From assembly GCA_002869855.2 (NCBI GenBank), contig NEWQ02000023.1, positions 181,462-245,461 on the forward strand: a stretch of DNA of 64,000 nt. The letters run 5' to 3'. Position numbers and translations under genes: made by a program. Origin of the DNA: Nitrospira sp. CG24D. GTDB taxonomy: Bacteria; Nitrospirota; Nitrospiria; Nitrospirales; Nitrospiraceae. Each line of letters begins with the position of its first letter. Position 1 is the first letter of the stretch. Under the pieces are notes generated by a model that saw only the letters and a list, made by a program, of their open reading frames with translations, made no database searches and was not told the origin of the DNA. This document shows, one piece after another, positions 35,362 to 44,155 of the stretch.

Positions 35362-35871
35362 ATGGACGCCCTCCAAAGCATCGTCACCGATCTGAATACT
35401 CTGATTCCGATCGTGAATCACTGGTTCCATCTGCTGTCGGCGATCATTTGGATCGGCGGCCTGGCGTTTCTCGTGATGGCCGTGACCCCGGGCCTGAAGA
35501 AAGCCGTGGCGAAAGAGCAGATCAAGCCCATCAGCGATGTGTTTTACCAGCACTATAGGAAAATCGCTGGAATCCTTTTAGTGGTGCTCCTGTTTACCGG
35601 CGGGATCAATCTGCACTACGTCAATCAAGTGATGACCTCACAGACACAACTCGGCATCCAGCATAATGCCAAGTACTTGACCGTTTTCTTCATCAAGCTG
35701 GGATTGGTCCTCTGTCTCATGACTCTGTTTCTCTATACCGTCATCTTCAAGTCAGATGATGAAGCGGAGGAGGACGAGGATTATGAAGTCATTCCCTATC
35801 AACGTGCGGCGCTCTGGATGGGGTTTTTCATCGTCCTCTGTGCTGCCGCGATGAAACATCTTCACCTATAA
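35362..35871 (+). CDS. HemJ/CopD-like four-helix membrane protein
   Basis: 169 residues with four membrane helices. The first contains paired histidines (VNHWFHLLSAIIWIGGLAFLVMAV), a pattern shared by CopD copper proteins and HemJ-type haem-binding protoporphyrinogen oxidases; the second begins HYRKIAGILLVVLLFTGGINL; the third is TVFFIKLGLVLCLMTLFLYTVIF. An acidic loop (DDEAEEDEDYE) precedes the last helix. It is 47 bases after the radical SAM/SPASM gene and likely belongs to the same operon, which suggests a haem- or quinone-linked redox role. Confidence 0.75.
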   Translation: MDALQSIVTDLNTLIPIVNHWFHLLSAIIWIGGLAFLVMAVTPGLKKAVAKEQIKPISDVFYQHYRKIAGILLVVLLFTGGINLHYVNQVMTSQTQLGIQHNAKYLTVFFIKLGLVLCLMTLFLYTVIFKSDDEAEEDEDYEVIPYQRAALWMGFFIVLCAAAMKHLHL

Positions 35872-36400
35872 ACCCGTCATCCTCGCTTCCTCTTGCTTGC
35901 CCGCACGCTGTATCAAAGCAGATAGCGCTCGTACTGTTTCAGATACATTGATTCGCCCTCGATTATTCTCTCTCGCCAAACATTATTGCCGCCTCAATTC
36001 TGCATCGTAACAAATCAACGCCTTAGAACGCATTCGCTCGGATGAATGATGTGACCCGCCTGGTACGCCCATTGCTGTACCACTCGTACGTACGTGTTCT
36101 CCCATACGCCCATTCGGAGAAAGGATCGTTCCTTTTTGCTATGACGCCTTTTTCGTTCATCACTCCAGTCGATCGGATATGGCATGGCGCGACGCCGCCA
36201 GTTACGCACCTTGTCTCTGAGGGTTCCCCTCTGCAGGGTGATGCTGTTTCTGGATTGTGCCCATCCAGAAGCACGCTGGTGCCTTCGTCCATGGCCATGA
36301 GCGCCGTGCCTCCGAAAGGAGGCACGGCCTATTGCGACCATTGTTTCAAACAGACTCGGTATCAGTCTTTACGTCTCGCTTTCATCATGAAAGGACTGCC
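35872..36400. other. Long intergenic region with structured leader
   Basis: About 530 bases. No convincing coding frame before the start at 36401. The last 200 bases hold several strong hairpins: TCTGGAT/ATCCAGA around 36251-36272 and the 11-bp GAAA-capped stem at 36303-36328. The rest (35880-36050) is AT-richer than usual and shows nothing I recognise. Confidence 0.45.
36303..36328 (+). other. GNRA-capped hairpin in leader of RHH gene
   Basis: GCCGTGCCTCC (36303-36313), GAAA loop, GGAGGCACGGC (36318-36328): a perfect 11-bp stem. No T-run follows on either strand, so it is not a standard terminator; it lies about 70 bases upstream of the next start codon and could be a regulatory RNA element. 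Confidence 0.5.
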
Positions 36401-36871
36401 ATGTTGATGACCAATCCTCCGGAAGAATCGACCATGGAAAACAACTCACGATCAGAACGGCCTCGAACTCAAAAAGACCCGCAACAGGTTTCCTCGCATC
36501 ACAGGCCGACCACCAGGCTGACAATCACGCTTCCATTGCAGCTGGTCAATCAACTGCGGGATGCCGCCTACTGGACGCCGCACACCACGCTGGCCTGGCT
36601 TGTTGAAGATGCCATTCGCGCCACTCTCACGACGATGGCAATCGCAAACCGTGGCCCATTTCCCCCTCGCGAACAGGAATTGAAAGCCGGTCGCCCGCGC
36701 GGAGCGCGGAGAGCAGGACAAACCAAGACGCTTGTGATCCGGCAACCGACATCCAGGCAATCTGGCAGAGAGACAGCAATCTCGTCGAAGCAATGGCCCG
36801 CGTCACCAAGTCACAACAGAATCACCGCGCAGTCCGCCGCAACCAGCGCAGAAGAGCGCGTGAGAGGCTGA
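36401..36871 (+). CDS. Small ribbon-helix-helix type protein
   Basis: 156 residues from ATG 36401, with AAGGA upstream; ATG 36434 is an alternative. The core [38 protein letters not shown] looks like a ribbon-helix-helix DNA-binding domain, followed by the motif [18 protein letters not shown] that I associate with a small family of CopG-like proteins. The C-terminal 60 residues are basic and low in structure. No toxin partner is adjacent: the next gene is on the other strand. The function is unknown, perhaps an orphan regulator acting on its own structured leader. Confidence 0.65.
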   Translation: MLMTNPPEESTMENNSRSERPRTQKDPQQVSSHHRPTTRLTITLPLQLVNQLRDAAYWTPHTTLAWLVEDAIRATLTTMAIANRGPFPPREQELKAGRPRGARRAGQTKTLVIRQPTSRQSGRETAISSKQWPASPSHNRITAQSAATSAEERVRG

Positions 36872-36919
36872 GCGTCTCTACGGATCCATTATCGGGGGGG
36901 GGATTTGTTGAATAGGAAA

Positions 36920-37681
36920 TTAGGATATACGCTGGCCGGAGAAGGCCCGCTTGAACACGGCCTTCAACCCGAAATACGCGAACGAATCTTTCAGATTTGA
37001 GTAAAGCCGTTGGAACCGGCCCATCTCAGGATTCGTCACATATTCCATCGTCAGCGCAACCCGCTCCTCACCTTCCGCCAAAGGGGTGACCGCATGCCAG
37101 AGTTTGTCGCCGTTGAAGATCACCATGTCACCGGGCTCGGTGATGAGTTCCAAATGCTGTGTTTCTTTCGCCGGATCGTCCTTGAACAAGTCACACACCA
37201 GCTTGCAGTGCGTTGAGCGGTCGACCAACCCCATCAAAATTGTATAGCGCGCGCCCTTGTAGTACGACGTATCGTAATGAAATCCGATGTGGTCCCCCGC
37301 CTCCGTGTAGTAGTAGAGCGCGCAGGAATGCGGGTCATCATCGGGGCATAACAGCAGATTCGCATGCACCAGCCGGTTCAGAAAGCTGCGATAAGCCGAC
37401 GACCGGTAGAGGTCGAGAAACAAGGGCGCCTGTTCCTGCACCGTATAGTAGCTGACGCTGCCGCCCTTCTTGTGGCCGGGAATATAGTTGCGGTTGATGC
37501 GCGGCTTGAGCCCGTCCACTTGCGGCACAAATGTTGACTCGACAAACGACCGCGGAAGAAATTGCTTGATGACAAGAAACTCGTTCTGCTCCCAGTAGGT
37601 CTTGTGCAACCGGTCGAAATCGAGCGCCTCAACGGCTCGATCCACCGCTTCCGTCACTGACATGATGCTGGTCGCTTGCAT
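36920..37681 (-). CDS. 2-oxoglutarate/Fe(II)-dependent dioxygenase
   Basis: 253 residues. The iron triad is visible as HxD in IGFHYDTSYY and the distal His in KLWHAVTP, with the 2-oxoglutarate-binding Arg in ERVALTMEY. These enzymes hydroxylate proteins or small molecules using O2. The substrate is not evident. It is the last gene of the minus-strand block, 62 bases after lolA; the final residues (LKAVFKRAFSGQRIS) are basic. Confidence 0.85.
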   Translation of the reverse strand: MQATSIMSVTEAVDRAVEALDFDRLHKTYWEQNEFLVIKQFLPRSFVESTFVPQVDGLKPRINRNYIPGHKKGGSVSYYTVQEQAPLFLDLYRSSAYRSFLNRLVHANLLLCPDDDPHSCALYYYTEAGDHIGFHYDTSYYKGARYTILMGLVDRSTHCKLVCDLFKDDPAKETQHLELITEPGDMVIFNGDKLWHAVTPLAEGEERVALTMEYVTNPEMGRFQRLYSNLKDSFAYFGLKAVFKRAFSGQRIS

Positions 37682-37743
37682 GTTCCGCCCTAGGCCTCCT
37701 GCGTCACTCGCCCGACGATCTCAACCGGACGTACCGGAGTTGG

Positions 37744-38457
37744 CTAATTCAACACCGGGGCTTTGACCACTTCCACATCGGCCGGCGCCTTGAAATCGAA
37801 GACCTCTTCTCCCAATCCGAGATTCGGCTTCAACGATGAAAATTCGAACGTCGCGACATTCCCGCTGATCTCATGCAGCCACACCGTGCGAATAAAGTAG
37901 GTCTTGGGAAAGACCTCCACGACGATCCGCTGCACATGCCGCGTTGGATCTGTCTCCCGTCCCTTCGGCACCAGACTCAGCAGTCGAAGCCCGCCCGCAC
38001 CGCGCTCTTTTTTCCCGGTCGCCGGAGAAATCTCAAACGATTCTTCCAACTTCGCCGCGCCCTGGAGAAGTTCCAACGGCGCTTGCGATGCCGCCATGTG
38101 CGTGAGCTTGCCGATGAGCACCTGCTTATGCTCCGGCACATATACCTTCACGTCGTCATGATTCACGTAAATCTGCTCATTCGCGGGATCGAGATAGTCC
38201 CACCGCAGCCGTCCCGGTTTCTTGATGTAGACCTTGCCCGAAGAGATCACCGGCCGCTCGAATCCCTCTATTCTGGTCTTTTGCGTGAAGTCCGCCTGAA
38301 GATCTTTGGTTTTCTCATAACGGGCCTGCAACTGCTTCACCACCTCGTGAACTTCCTGCATCGCCTTCTCATCAGGCATCTCTTCTGCGCCCCAGGCGGG
38401 CCAGACCGGCACGCAGGCGACAATCCCGACAAACACCCAGGCTTTCCATATACTCAT
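37744..38457 (-). CDS. lolA: Outer-membrane lipoprotein carrier protein LolA
   Basis: 237 residues with a Sec signal (MSIWKAWVFVGIVACVPVWPAWGAEE). The LolA core is recognisable in LQADFTQKTRIEGFERPVISSGKVYIKKPGRLRWDY and KVYVPEHKQVLIGKL. LolA ferries lipoproteins across the periplasm from LolCDE to LolB. Its ATG overlaps the ftsK stop as ATGA, a pairing common in bacteria (ftsK-lolA). Confidence 0.92.
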   Translation of the reverse strand: MSIWKAWVFVGIVACVPVWPAWGAEEMPDEKAMQEVHEVVKQLQARYEKTKDLQADFTQKTRIEGFERPVISSGKVYIKKPGRLRWDYLDPANEQIYVNHDDVKVYVPEHKQVLIGKLTHMAASQAPLELLQGAAKLEESFEISPATGKKERGAGGLRLLSLVPKGRETDPTRHVQRIVVEVFPKTYFIRTVWLHEISGNVATFEFSSLKPNLGLGEEVFDFKAPADVEVVKAPVLN

Positions 38458-40871
38458 GCTTCAGTTGCTCCCACTGGACCACGGCGGCCCAGCACTTCCC
38501 GGCGCCCGTCACGTCCCGCCGCGCCGACAATTCCATCCGCTTCCATTTGTTCGATCATCCGGGCGGCGCGGGGATAGCCGACACGCAACCGCCGCTGAAT
38601 CAACGACGCGGAGGCCTGACCGGTCGAGAGCACCAAATCTTTCGCCTGCTCGTAGACCTCGTCTTTCGCTTCCTCTTCCGCCGCGTCTTCCTGCTTCAAC
38701 GATTGCAACTCAGGATCGTACTTTGGGAGCGCCTGTTTCTTCACAAAGTCCACGACGCGACGCACGTCGTCATCGGAGACGAACGAGCCGTGCAGCCGGG
38801 CGAGCCGGCCCGTGCCTGAGGCCAGATACAGCATGTCGCCGCGGCCCAGCAATGCCTCGGCGCCGTTGGCGTCCAGAATCGTGCGCGAGTCGGTCTTCGA
38901 GGAGACCTGGAAGGCGATCCGGGCAGGGAAGTTCGCCTTGATCAAGCCCGTCAGCACATCCACAGACGGCCGCTGCGTCGCCAGCACGAGATGGATGCCG
39001 GACGCTCGGGCCATCTGCGCCAGACGGGCGATCTTATCCTCGACATCCTTCGGCGCCACCATCATCAAATCGGCCAACTCATCGATCATGACGACAATAT
39101 ACGGAAGCGGCTCAGGCGGCGTCGGGCGAGCCCGGGGACCAGGGTCAACCTCGGGATCCGTCGATTCACCGGCAGAAAGGCGCTGCTCTTCCGTCAGAAA
39201 CTGCATCGGCAATTCCGGCTGATTCGCCGCAGCCGTTTCTTCCGCAAACACCTCATGCAACCCCGCCACCTTGCGATTATAGGCGTCGATATTCCGCACG
39301 CCGGCTTCCGACAACAGCTTGTACCGCCGTTCCATCTCGGCCACCACCCATCCCAACCCGCGCGCCGCCGACTTCGCATCGGTGATGACGGGCCGCAGCA
39401 AGTGGGGGATACCGTCATACGACGAAAACTCCAGCATCTTCGGATCGATCAATAACAGTTTGACCTCGCTCGGCCGCGCAGAAAACAGAATGCTCAACAA
39501 CATCGTGTTGAGCCCGACGCTCTTGCCCGCACCGGTCGCACCGGCAACCAGCAGATGCGGCATGGTTTTGAGATCCGCTATCGCCGGAGCGCCGAAAATG
39601 TCTTTGCCCAGCGCCAGCGTGAGCTTCGAGCGGGCCTTCGTGAAGGTCTCGCTCATCACCACTTCTTTCATCGACACCGTCTCGCGCGCCAGGTTCGGCA
39701 CTTCGATTCCCACGACCGACTTTCCCGGGATCGGCGCGACAATGCGCAGGCTGATCGCCTTCAGCCCCAGTGCCAGATCGTCCGCCAGATTCACAATTCT
39801 CGCCACCTTCGTTCCGGGCGACGGTTCAAACTCATACATCGTCACGACCGGGCCGGGCCGCACTTCTGTCACCTTGCCGATGATTCCAAAACTCGCCAGG
39901 GCGCGGGTGAGCACATCTGACTGCGCTTTCAACTCCTCGTCCGACATGCGCGTGATCGGGCCGGTCGGATCGCTCAACAACTCATCCGGATCAGGAAGTT
40001 GATAGTCGCCGGGGTCAACCTGCACTGAAACCACTTCCGGTTCATTCGCTTCGGCAGGCGTGGGAAAGGACGCGATCGGCGGCTGAATCACCGGCCACTC
40101 AGTCACTGGGACTGATTCACTATCCATGAGCGCCGCAGCCGCTGAAACTGATTCGGGTTCGGGCTCCGGACTGTCCTTCACGACGCGGCTTCGCTGCCGT
40201 CGATTACCCGACTCCACCGGCGGTTCAACCTCTGGTTCCGGCATCAGCGCCGCAAGTTTCTCCCTCCAAGCCGTCCAGCGTTCAGGGAAGCCCTGAACTA
40301 ACTCAGTCAGTGACAGAGGTGTCGTGAACAGGAGCGAGACTAAAAAACTGGCCAGGATGACAATGTGGGCGCCGGTGCTGGCAAACCAGGACCGGAGTCC
40401 ATCTGCCAGGATTTGTCCGAATACTCCGCCCGCCATCCCTCGATGGACGAAACCGCTGCTCAACGTAGGCACGGCGGTGGCTTCGAGATGCAGAAAGGCA
40501 CTCAGGAACAAGACCGCCCCGAGCGAACTGACGGCTGTGCGCAACCGGATACTGACGGGACTCTGAGAAAAGCAGCGCAAGCCGAGCTTGCCGAGCAAGG
40601 GAGGAAACAGGTACGCCGCCCCGCCGATCAGGAAAAAGAATCCCCCGGCAAGGACCGCCCCGAATGAACCAATTAAATTGCGTGGAGGGGCCGCTGCTGG
40701 AGCGCCGGACGCCACCGTCTCGGCTTCACCAGGCACAAATGACAATAGGCTCAACAGCGTGAGCAAGCTCAGCGCGATCAAGATCACGCCGATGACTTCA
40801 CGCTGAATATGGGAAGGAGGAGCAGGGGCGCGGCGGGCTTCGCCCCGCTTCGCCGACGTAGTAGCACCCAT
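38454..40871 (-). CDS. ftsK: DNA translocase FtsK
   Basis: 805 residues from ATG 40871 (MGATTSAKRGE). Four N-terminal membrane helices (about 25-190), an acidic/proline linker (190-320), the alpha/beta motor with Walker A GATGAGKS near 445 and Walker B PYIVVMIDELADLMM, then the gamma winged-helix domain (STGQASASLIQRRLRVGYPRAARMIEQMEADGIV) that reads KOPS-type sequences. FtsK anchors at the septum and pumps chromosome ends for dimer resolution. Confidence 0.96.
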   Translation of the reverse strand: MGATTSAKRGEARRAPAPPSHIQREVIGVILIALSLLTLLSLLSFVPGEAETVASGAPAAAPPRNLIGSFGAVLAGGFFFLIGGAAYLFPPLLGKLGLRCFSQSPVSIRLRTAVSSLGAVLFLSAFLHLEATAVPTLSSGFVHRGMAGGVFGQILADGLRSWFASTGAHIVILASFLVSLLFTTPLSLTELVQGFPERWTAWREKLAALMPEPEVEPPVESGNRRQRSRVVKDSPEPEPESVSAAAALMDSESVPVTEWPVIQPPIASFPTPAEANEPEVVSVQVDPGDYQLPDPDELLSDPTGPITRMSDEELKAQSDVLTRALASFGIIGKVTEVRPGPVVTMYEFEPSPGTKVARIVNLADDLALGLKAISLRIVAPIPGKSVVGIEVPNLARETVSMKEVVMSETFTKARSKLTLALGKDIFGAPAIADLKTMPHLLVAGATGAGKSVGLNTMLLSILFSARPSEVKLLLIDPKMLEFSSYDGIPHLLRPVITDAKSAARGLGWVVAEMERRYKLLSEAGVRNIDAYNRKVAGLHEVFAEETAAANQPELPMQFLTEEQRLSAGESTDPEVDPGPRARPTPPEPLPYIVVMIDELADLMMVAPKDVEDKIARLAQMARASGIHLVLATQRPSVDVLTGLIKANFPARIAFQVSSKTDSRTILDANGAEALLGRGDMLYLASGTGRLARLHGSFVSDDDVRRVVDFVKKQALPKYDPELQSLKQEDAAEEEAKDEVYEQAKDLVLSTGQASASLIQRRLRVGYPRAARMIEQMEADGIVGAAGRDGRREVLGRRGPVGATEA

Positions 40872-40958
40872 GCCGCGGATGCTAACACAGAGGGGAAATC
40901 GTTTCAAACAACGACAGCGGAGCAAGACCGATCATGCCGCGATCCGGACGCCCCGCAT

Positions 40959-41774
40959 TTATGCCGGGGAGAGCATGCAGCGCGTGAGCTGGATCAGTTG
41001 CTCAAGCGAGAGCACTTCCGCTCTGACGGAAGGAGAAAGAGTCAGCCGTTCAAGCGCTCCGGCAATGCGCATCTGATCATAGCCTTCATCGCGCAGTGAG
41101 TTCACCAGCGTCTTGCGCCGGTGGGCGAAGGCGGCCTTTACGAGCGCTGCAAACTTCGGCTCTTCTGCAGGGCTGAGTTCCCGCCGCTCTCTCGTCCGCA
41201 GCAACACCACGGCGGACCCGACTTCCGGCCTGGGCCGGAAACATTGGGCGGAGACGCGGAAGGCCTTGGTGATCTCGGCGGCGTACTGCGCCATCACGGA
41301 CAGGACGCCATAATCGGAACTACCTGCCTTGGCAACCAACCGGTCGGCTACTTCGTTCTGGAGCATCAGGACTAAGCGCGGGAATCGATCGCGTTGATCC
41401 AGCAATCTGAACAACAACGGCGTCGAGATGTAGTACGGCAAATTGGCGACCACGATGGTCCCGACCGGAAGACTCTCCACGGGATAGACTAATGCATCAT
41501 CAAGGATGAGAGTGAGATTGGGAAACTCCGCCTGCCGTTCAGCAAGATAGGCATGGAGCCGTGGATCGATTTCAACCGCCGTGACCAGGCCGGCGGTTTT
41601 GCACAGCACCTCGGTCAGAACACCGCGGCCAGGGCCGATTTCGAGGACGTGGCTATTTGAAGAAATTTCCGCCAGCGCGACGATTTTGCGCACGATGTTG
41701 GGATCGATGAGAAAGTTCTGACCAAGCCGTTTGATCGCGGCGGGAGGATCGGCAGGAGAATCCGGACGTCCCAC
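40959..41774 (-). CDS. rsmA: 16S rRNA (adenine1518/1519-N6)-dimethyltransferase
   Basis: 271 residues. KsgA/RsmA motifs: RLGQNFLIDPNIVRKIV, SAM-binding VLEIGPGRGVLTEVL, catalytic NLPYYIS, and the C-terminal FRPRPEVGSAVV and AFAHRRKTLVNSL. It dimethylates two adjacent adenines in helix 45 of 16S rRNA during 30S maturation. Separated by three bases from the preceding small gene. Confidence 0.95.
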   Translation of the reverse strand: MGRPDSPADPPAAIKRLGQNFLIDPNIVRKIVALAEISSNSHVLEIGPGRGVLTEVLCKTAGLVTAVEIDPRLHAYLAERQAEFPNLTLILDDALVYPVESLPVGTIVVANLPYYISTPLLFRLLDQRDRFPRLVLMLQNEVADRLVAKAGSSDYGVLSVMAQYAAEITKAFRVSAQCFRPRPEVGSAVVLLRTRERRELSPAEEPKFAALVKAAFAHRRKTLVNSLRDEGYDQMRIAGALERLTLSPSVRAEVLSLEQLIQLTRCMLSPA

Positions 41775-41777
41775 GCC

Positions 41778-42101
41778 TCACGCACCGGGAGCAGGGCGTG
41801 GGGTTGCCGCCAACTGCTTGGCCAGCGTCGCCAGCGGCGTGCGATAGCCGTCGATCAAGTCGTTAAACTCTTCGACCAGGTCATTGGTAAACGATGGGCC
41901 CGGGTGAATCGCGGCAAACTTCTGTCCCTCGGCCGGCCCCACCGCCTCGGTAATAAGCGTAACCGTGCGGGCTTTCCACTTCGCCACCCGCTCGTCACCC
42001 GCCACCGTGTTTAAATCCTCGAGCGTTTGCTTGGCCAGCGCGTCCAATTCTTTGATCTGCTGTTGGATCACTGCGAGACCCTTGGATACTTCCTGTGACA
42101 T
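41778..42101 (-). CDS. Small helical hypothetical protein
   Basis: 107 residues, predicted helical throughout, with no signal peptide or cysteine. It lies between pdxA (16-base gap) and rsmA (3-base gap) on the same strand, with AAGGAC before its ATG, so it is surely translated as part of this operon. I recognise no family. Confidence 0.65.
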   Translation of the reverse strand: MSQEVSKGLAVIQQQIKELDALAKQTLEDLNTVAGDERVAKWKARTVTLITEAVGPAEGQKFAAIHPGPSFTNDLVEEFNDLIDGYRTPLATLAKQLAATPRPAPGA

Positions 42102-42117
42102 ATCGGTGGTGTCCTTC

Positions 42118-43161
42118 CTATTTCACGCGCGCTGTCGCGCGACTCTGGGCAATCCTGGCGGCCAGCTTGATCGCTTCCAACAGGCTGCCGGGATCAGCCA
42201 CGCCTTTCCCGACAATATCGAACGCCGTGCCGTGATCGACGGAGGTCCGGATGATGGGCAACCCGACCGTCAGATTCACGCAGGTCCCGAACGCCACGAG
42301 CTTCAACGGGATCAAGCCCTGGTCATGATACATCGCCACGATGCCGTCATACTGCCCCTTGACCGCTTTGCCGAACAGCGTGTCGGCCGGCTGGGGGTCG
42401 CTGGCCAGAATCCCCTGTGCCTGCGCAGCGCGGGCGGCCGGGAGAATCACCCGGGCCTCCTCATTGCCGAAGAGCCCATGTTCACCGGCATGGGGGTTCA
42501 ACGCGGCGACTCCGATCCTGGGCTTCTTGATTCCGTAGAGCCTGGTGAGCGCCTGATGGGCGAGACGAATCGCCTTTTCGATCTTCGCCTGCGTCAGGAG
42601 CTTGGACAAATCCTTGATCGCGACGTGCGTCGTCACGAACATGATGCGGAGCGGACCGCCGACGATCATCATGCCGGACTCTTTGGCGTTGGTCAGATCG
42701 GCCAGCAGTTCGGTGTGGCCCGGATAGTGACAGCCCGCCATATTGATGGCTTCTTTGTTGATCGGCGCCGTGACGATGCCGTCGATGCAGCCGATTTCCG
42801 CCAGATGCACGGCTTTCTTGATGAACTCGACAGAGGCCGCGCCGGTTTCAGCCGCCGCGATGCCTAATGCAAATTTCTTCAGTGGCCTCTCCATCGGATC
42901 AAGCACCGCCACCGTATTCCCCTTCAGCGGAACAGGATCGTGGCCATGGACCGGCACCACATTCAGCTTGAGCCGTAACTTCTTGACGGTCCGCTCCATC
43001 ACCGGCACAGACCCGATGACCAGCGGCAGACAGAGACGCTGCACCTCTCGGCCAGCCAGCGCTTTGGCGATCACCTCCGGTCCGATCCCGGCAGGATCGC
43101 CCATGGTGATGCCGAGCAAAGGCAATGACGGTCGCGTGTCGGCTGAACGTTTAGAAGGCAT
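42118..43161 (-). CDS. pdxA: 4-hydroxythreonine-4-phosphate dehydrogenase
   Basis: 347 residues from the ATG at 43161 (MPSKRSADTRPSLPLLGITMGDPAGIGPEV); a start eight codons earlier is possible. PdxA landmarks: GDPAGIGPEV, TAPINKEAINMAGCHYPGHTELLA with metal-binding His, MFVTTHVAIKDL, ALNPHAGEHGLFGNEE and YDGIVAMYHDQGLIPLK. It oxidises 4-phosphohydroxythreonine in vitamin B6 synthesis. Its start overlaps the exchanger gene's end by 11 bases. Confidence 0.95.
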   Translation of the reverse strand: MPSKRSADTRPSLPLLGITMGDPAGIGPEVIAKALAGREVQRLCLPLVIGSVPVMERTVKKLRLKLNVVPVHGHDPVPLKGNTVAVLDPMERPLKKFALGIAAAETGAASVEFIKKAVHLAEIGCIDGIVTAPINKEAINMAGCHYPGHTELLADLTNAKESGMMIVGGPLRIMFVTTHVAIKDLSKLLTQAKIEKAIRLAHQALTRLYGIKKPRIGVAALNPHAGEHGLFGNEEARVILPAARAAQAQGILASDPQPADTLFGKAVKGQYDGIVAMYHDQGLIPLKLVAFGTCVNLTVGLPIIRTSVDHGTAFDIVGKGVADPGSLLEAIKLAARIAQSRATARVK

Positions 43162-44155
43162 AGAGATACACCGTATACCCCACATAAAGGATGGCGCCGG
43201 CGCCTAGCAACAAGGGTTGCCATCGGCCGCCGACGAGAATTTGGAGCAGGCAGAGTCCCGCTGCGACCACGGCCAACACCATTGTGAGCATCGCCGAAGG
43301 CGCCAGGGCCCACTCGGTTCCTATCAATCCCACCGAGACAGGAAAGGTCCCCTGGAACACCATGGCTCCAGTGACATTCCCGATCGCCAAGCGATCTTTT
43401 TTCCGATAGAGCCAGAGAAAGCTGTTCGACATTTCCGGTAATTCCGTCGCCAGCGGAGCAATGAGCAGGGCCAGGATCAGCGGGGAGATGGCAAACGTCG
43501 CAGCCACGGTTTCCGCGGCAGTCACAAACAAATGCGCTCCCGCGATCAAACCTCCCAGGCCAGCCAAGGCCTGCAGCCCGATCATCGTGTAAGACGGCGT
43601 CTGGGCCTGCTTGGCAAACAACAGCGGCTCCAGCGACCCCTCGCTGCCTACTTCATCTTCGGCGCTGAATTTGATCTTCATGTAGTAGACGTAGAGGCTT
43701 ATCAATCCGATTGCCGCCGCAACATGAATCGCGTGGGAGGGAACAAATACGCAGCCCAGCGCGACGGCGTAGCCGATCGTAAAGAACGTCAGATCCGTCC
43801 TGACCTCACCGTAGTTCAAATGGAATTGCGCCGACCGCTTGCCGGCGCGGGCGAACAGGATCAGCAGCAGGGCGAGGATCGGCAGCACCAGCGTACTGAG
43901 CATGAAAGGCGCCCCGAGAATCGCGCCTAAACCGACTTCCGCTTCCTGCTGACTCTTTCCAAAAAAGATCGCGATGACAGGAATCGACGTTTCCGGCAGG
44001 GTGGTTCCGATTGCCGCGAAGATGCTGCCGACCGCGCCCTCTGAAATACCAAGCCGTTTCCCCAGCCACTCAATGGCATTGGTGAATAAGCTGCATCCAC
44101 CCAACGTGACGGCCACCGACACAAGAAACAGCACCACGTAGAAGAGCAGCGTCAC
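43151..44155 (-). CDS. Sodium/calcium exchanger family (CaCA) membrane protein
   Basis: 334 residues with about ten membrane helices in two inverted halves. The alpha repeats are GSIFAAIGTTLPETSIPVIA in the first half and LILALLIAPLATELPEMSNSFLW in the second, the ion-binding glutamates lying in PET and PE. It probably exchanges Ca2+ or a related cation for Na+ or H+ across the inner membrane. Its ATG overlaps the larC stop by four bases. Confidence 0.9.
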   Translation of the reverse strand: MTLLFYVVLFLVSVAVTLGGCSLFTNAIEWLGKRLGISEGAVGSIFAAIGTTLPETSIPVIAIFFGKSQQEAEVGLGAILGAPFMLSTLVLPILALLLILFARAGKRSAQFHLNYGEVRTDLTFFTIGYAVALGCVFVPSHAIHVAAAIGLISLYVYYMKIKFSAEDEVGSEGSLEPLLFAKQAQTPSYTMIGLQALAGLGGLIAGAHLFVTAAETVAATFAISPLILALLIAPLATELPEMSNSFLWLYRKKDRLAIGNVTGAMVFQGTFPVSVGLIGTEWALAPSAMLTMVLAVVAAGLCLLQILVGGRWQPLLLGAGAILYVGYTVYLYAF

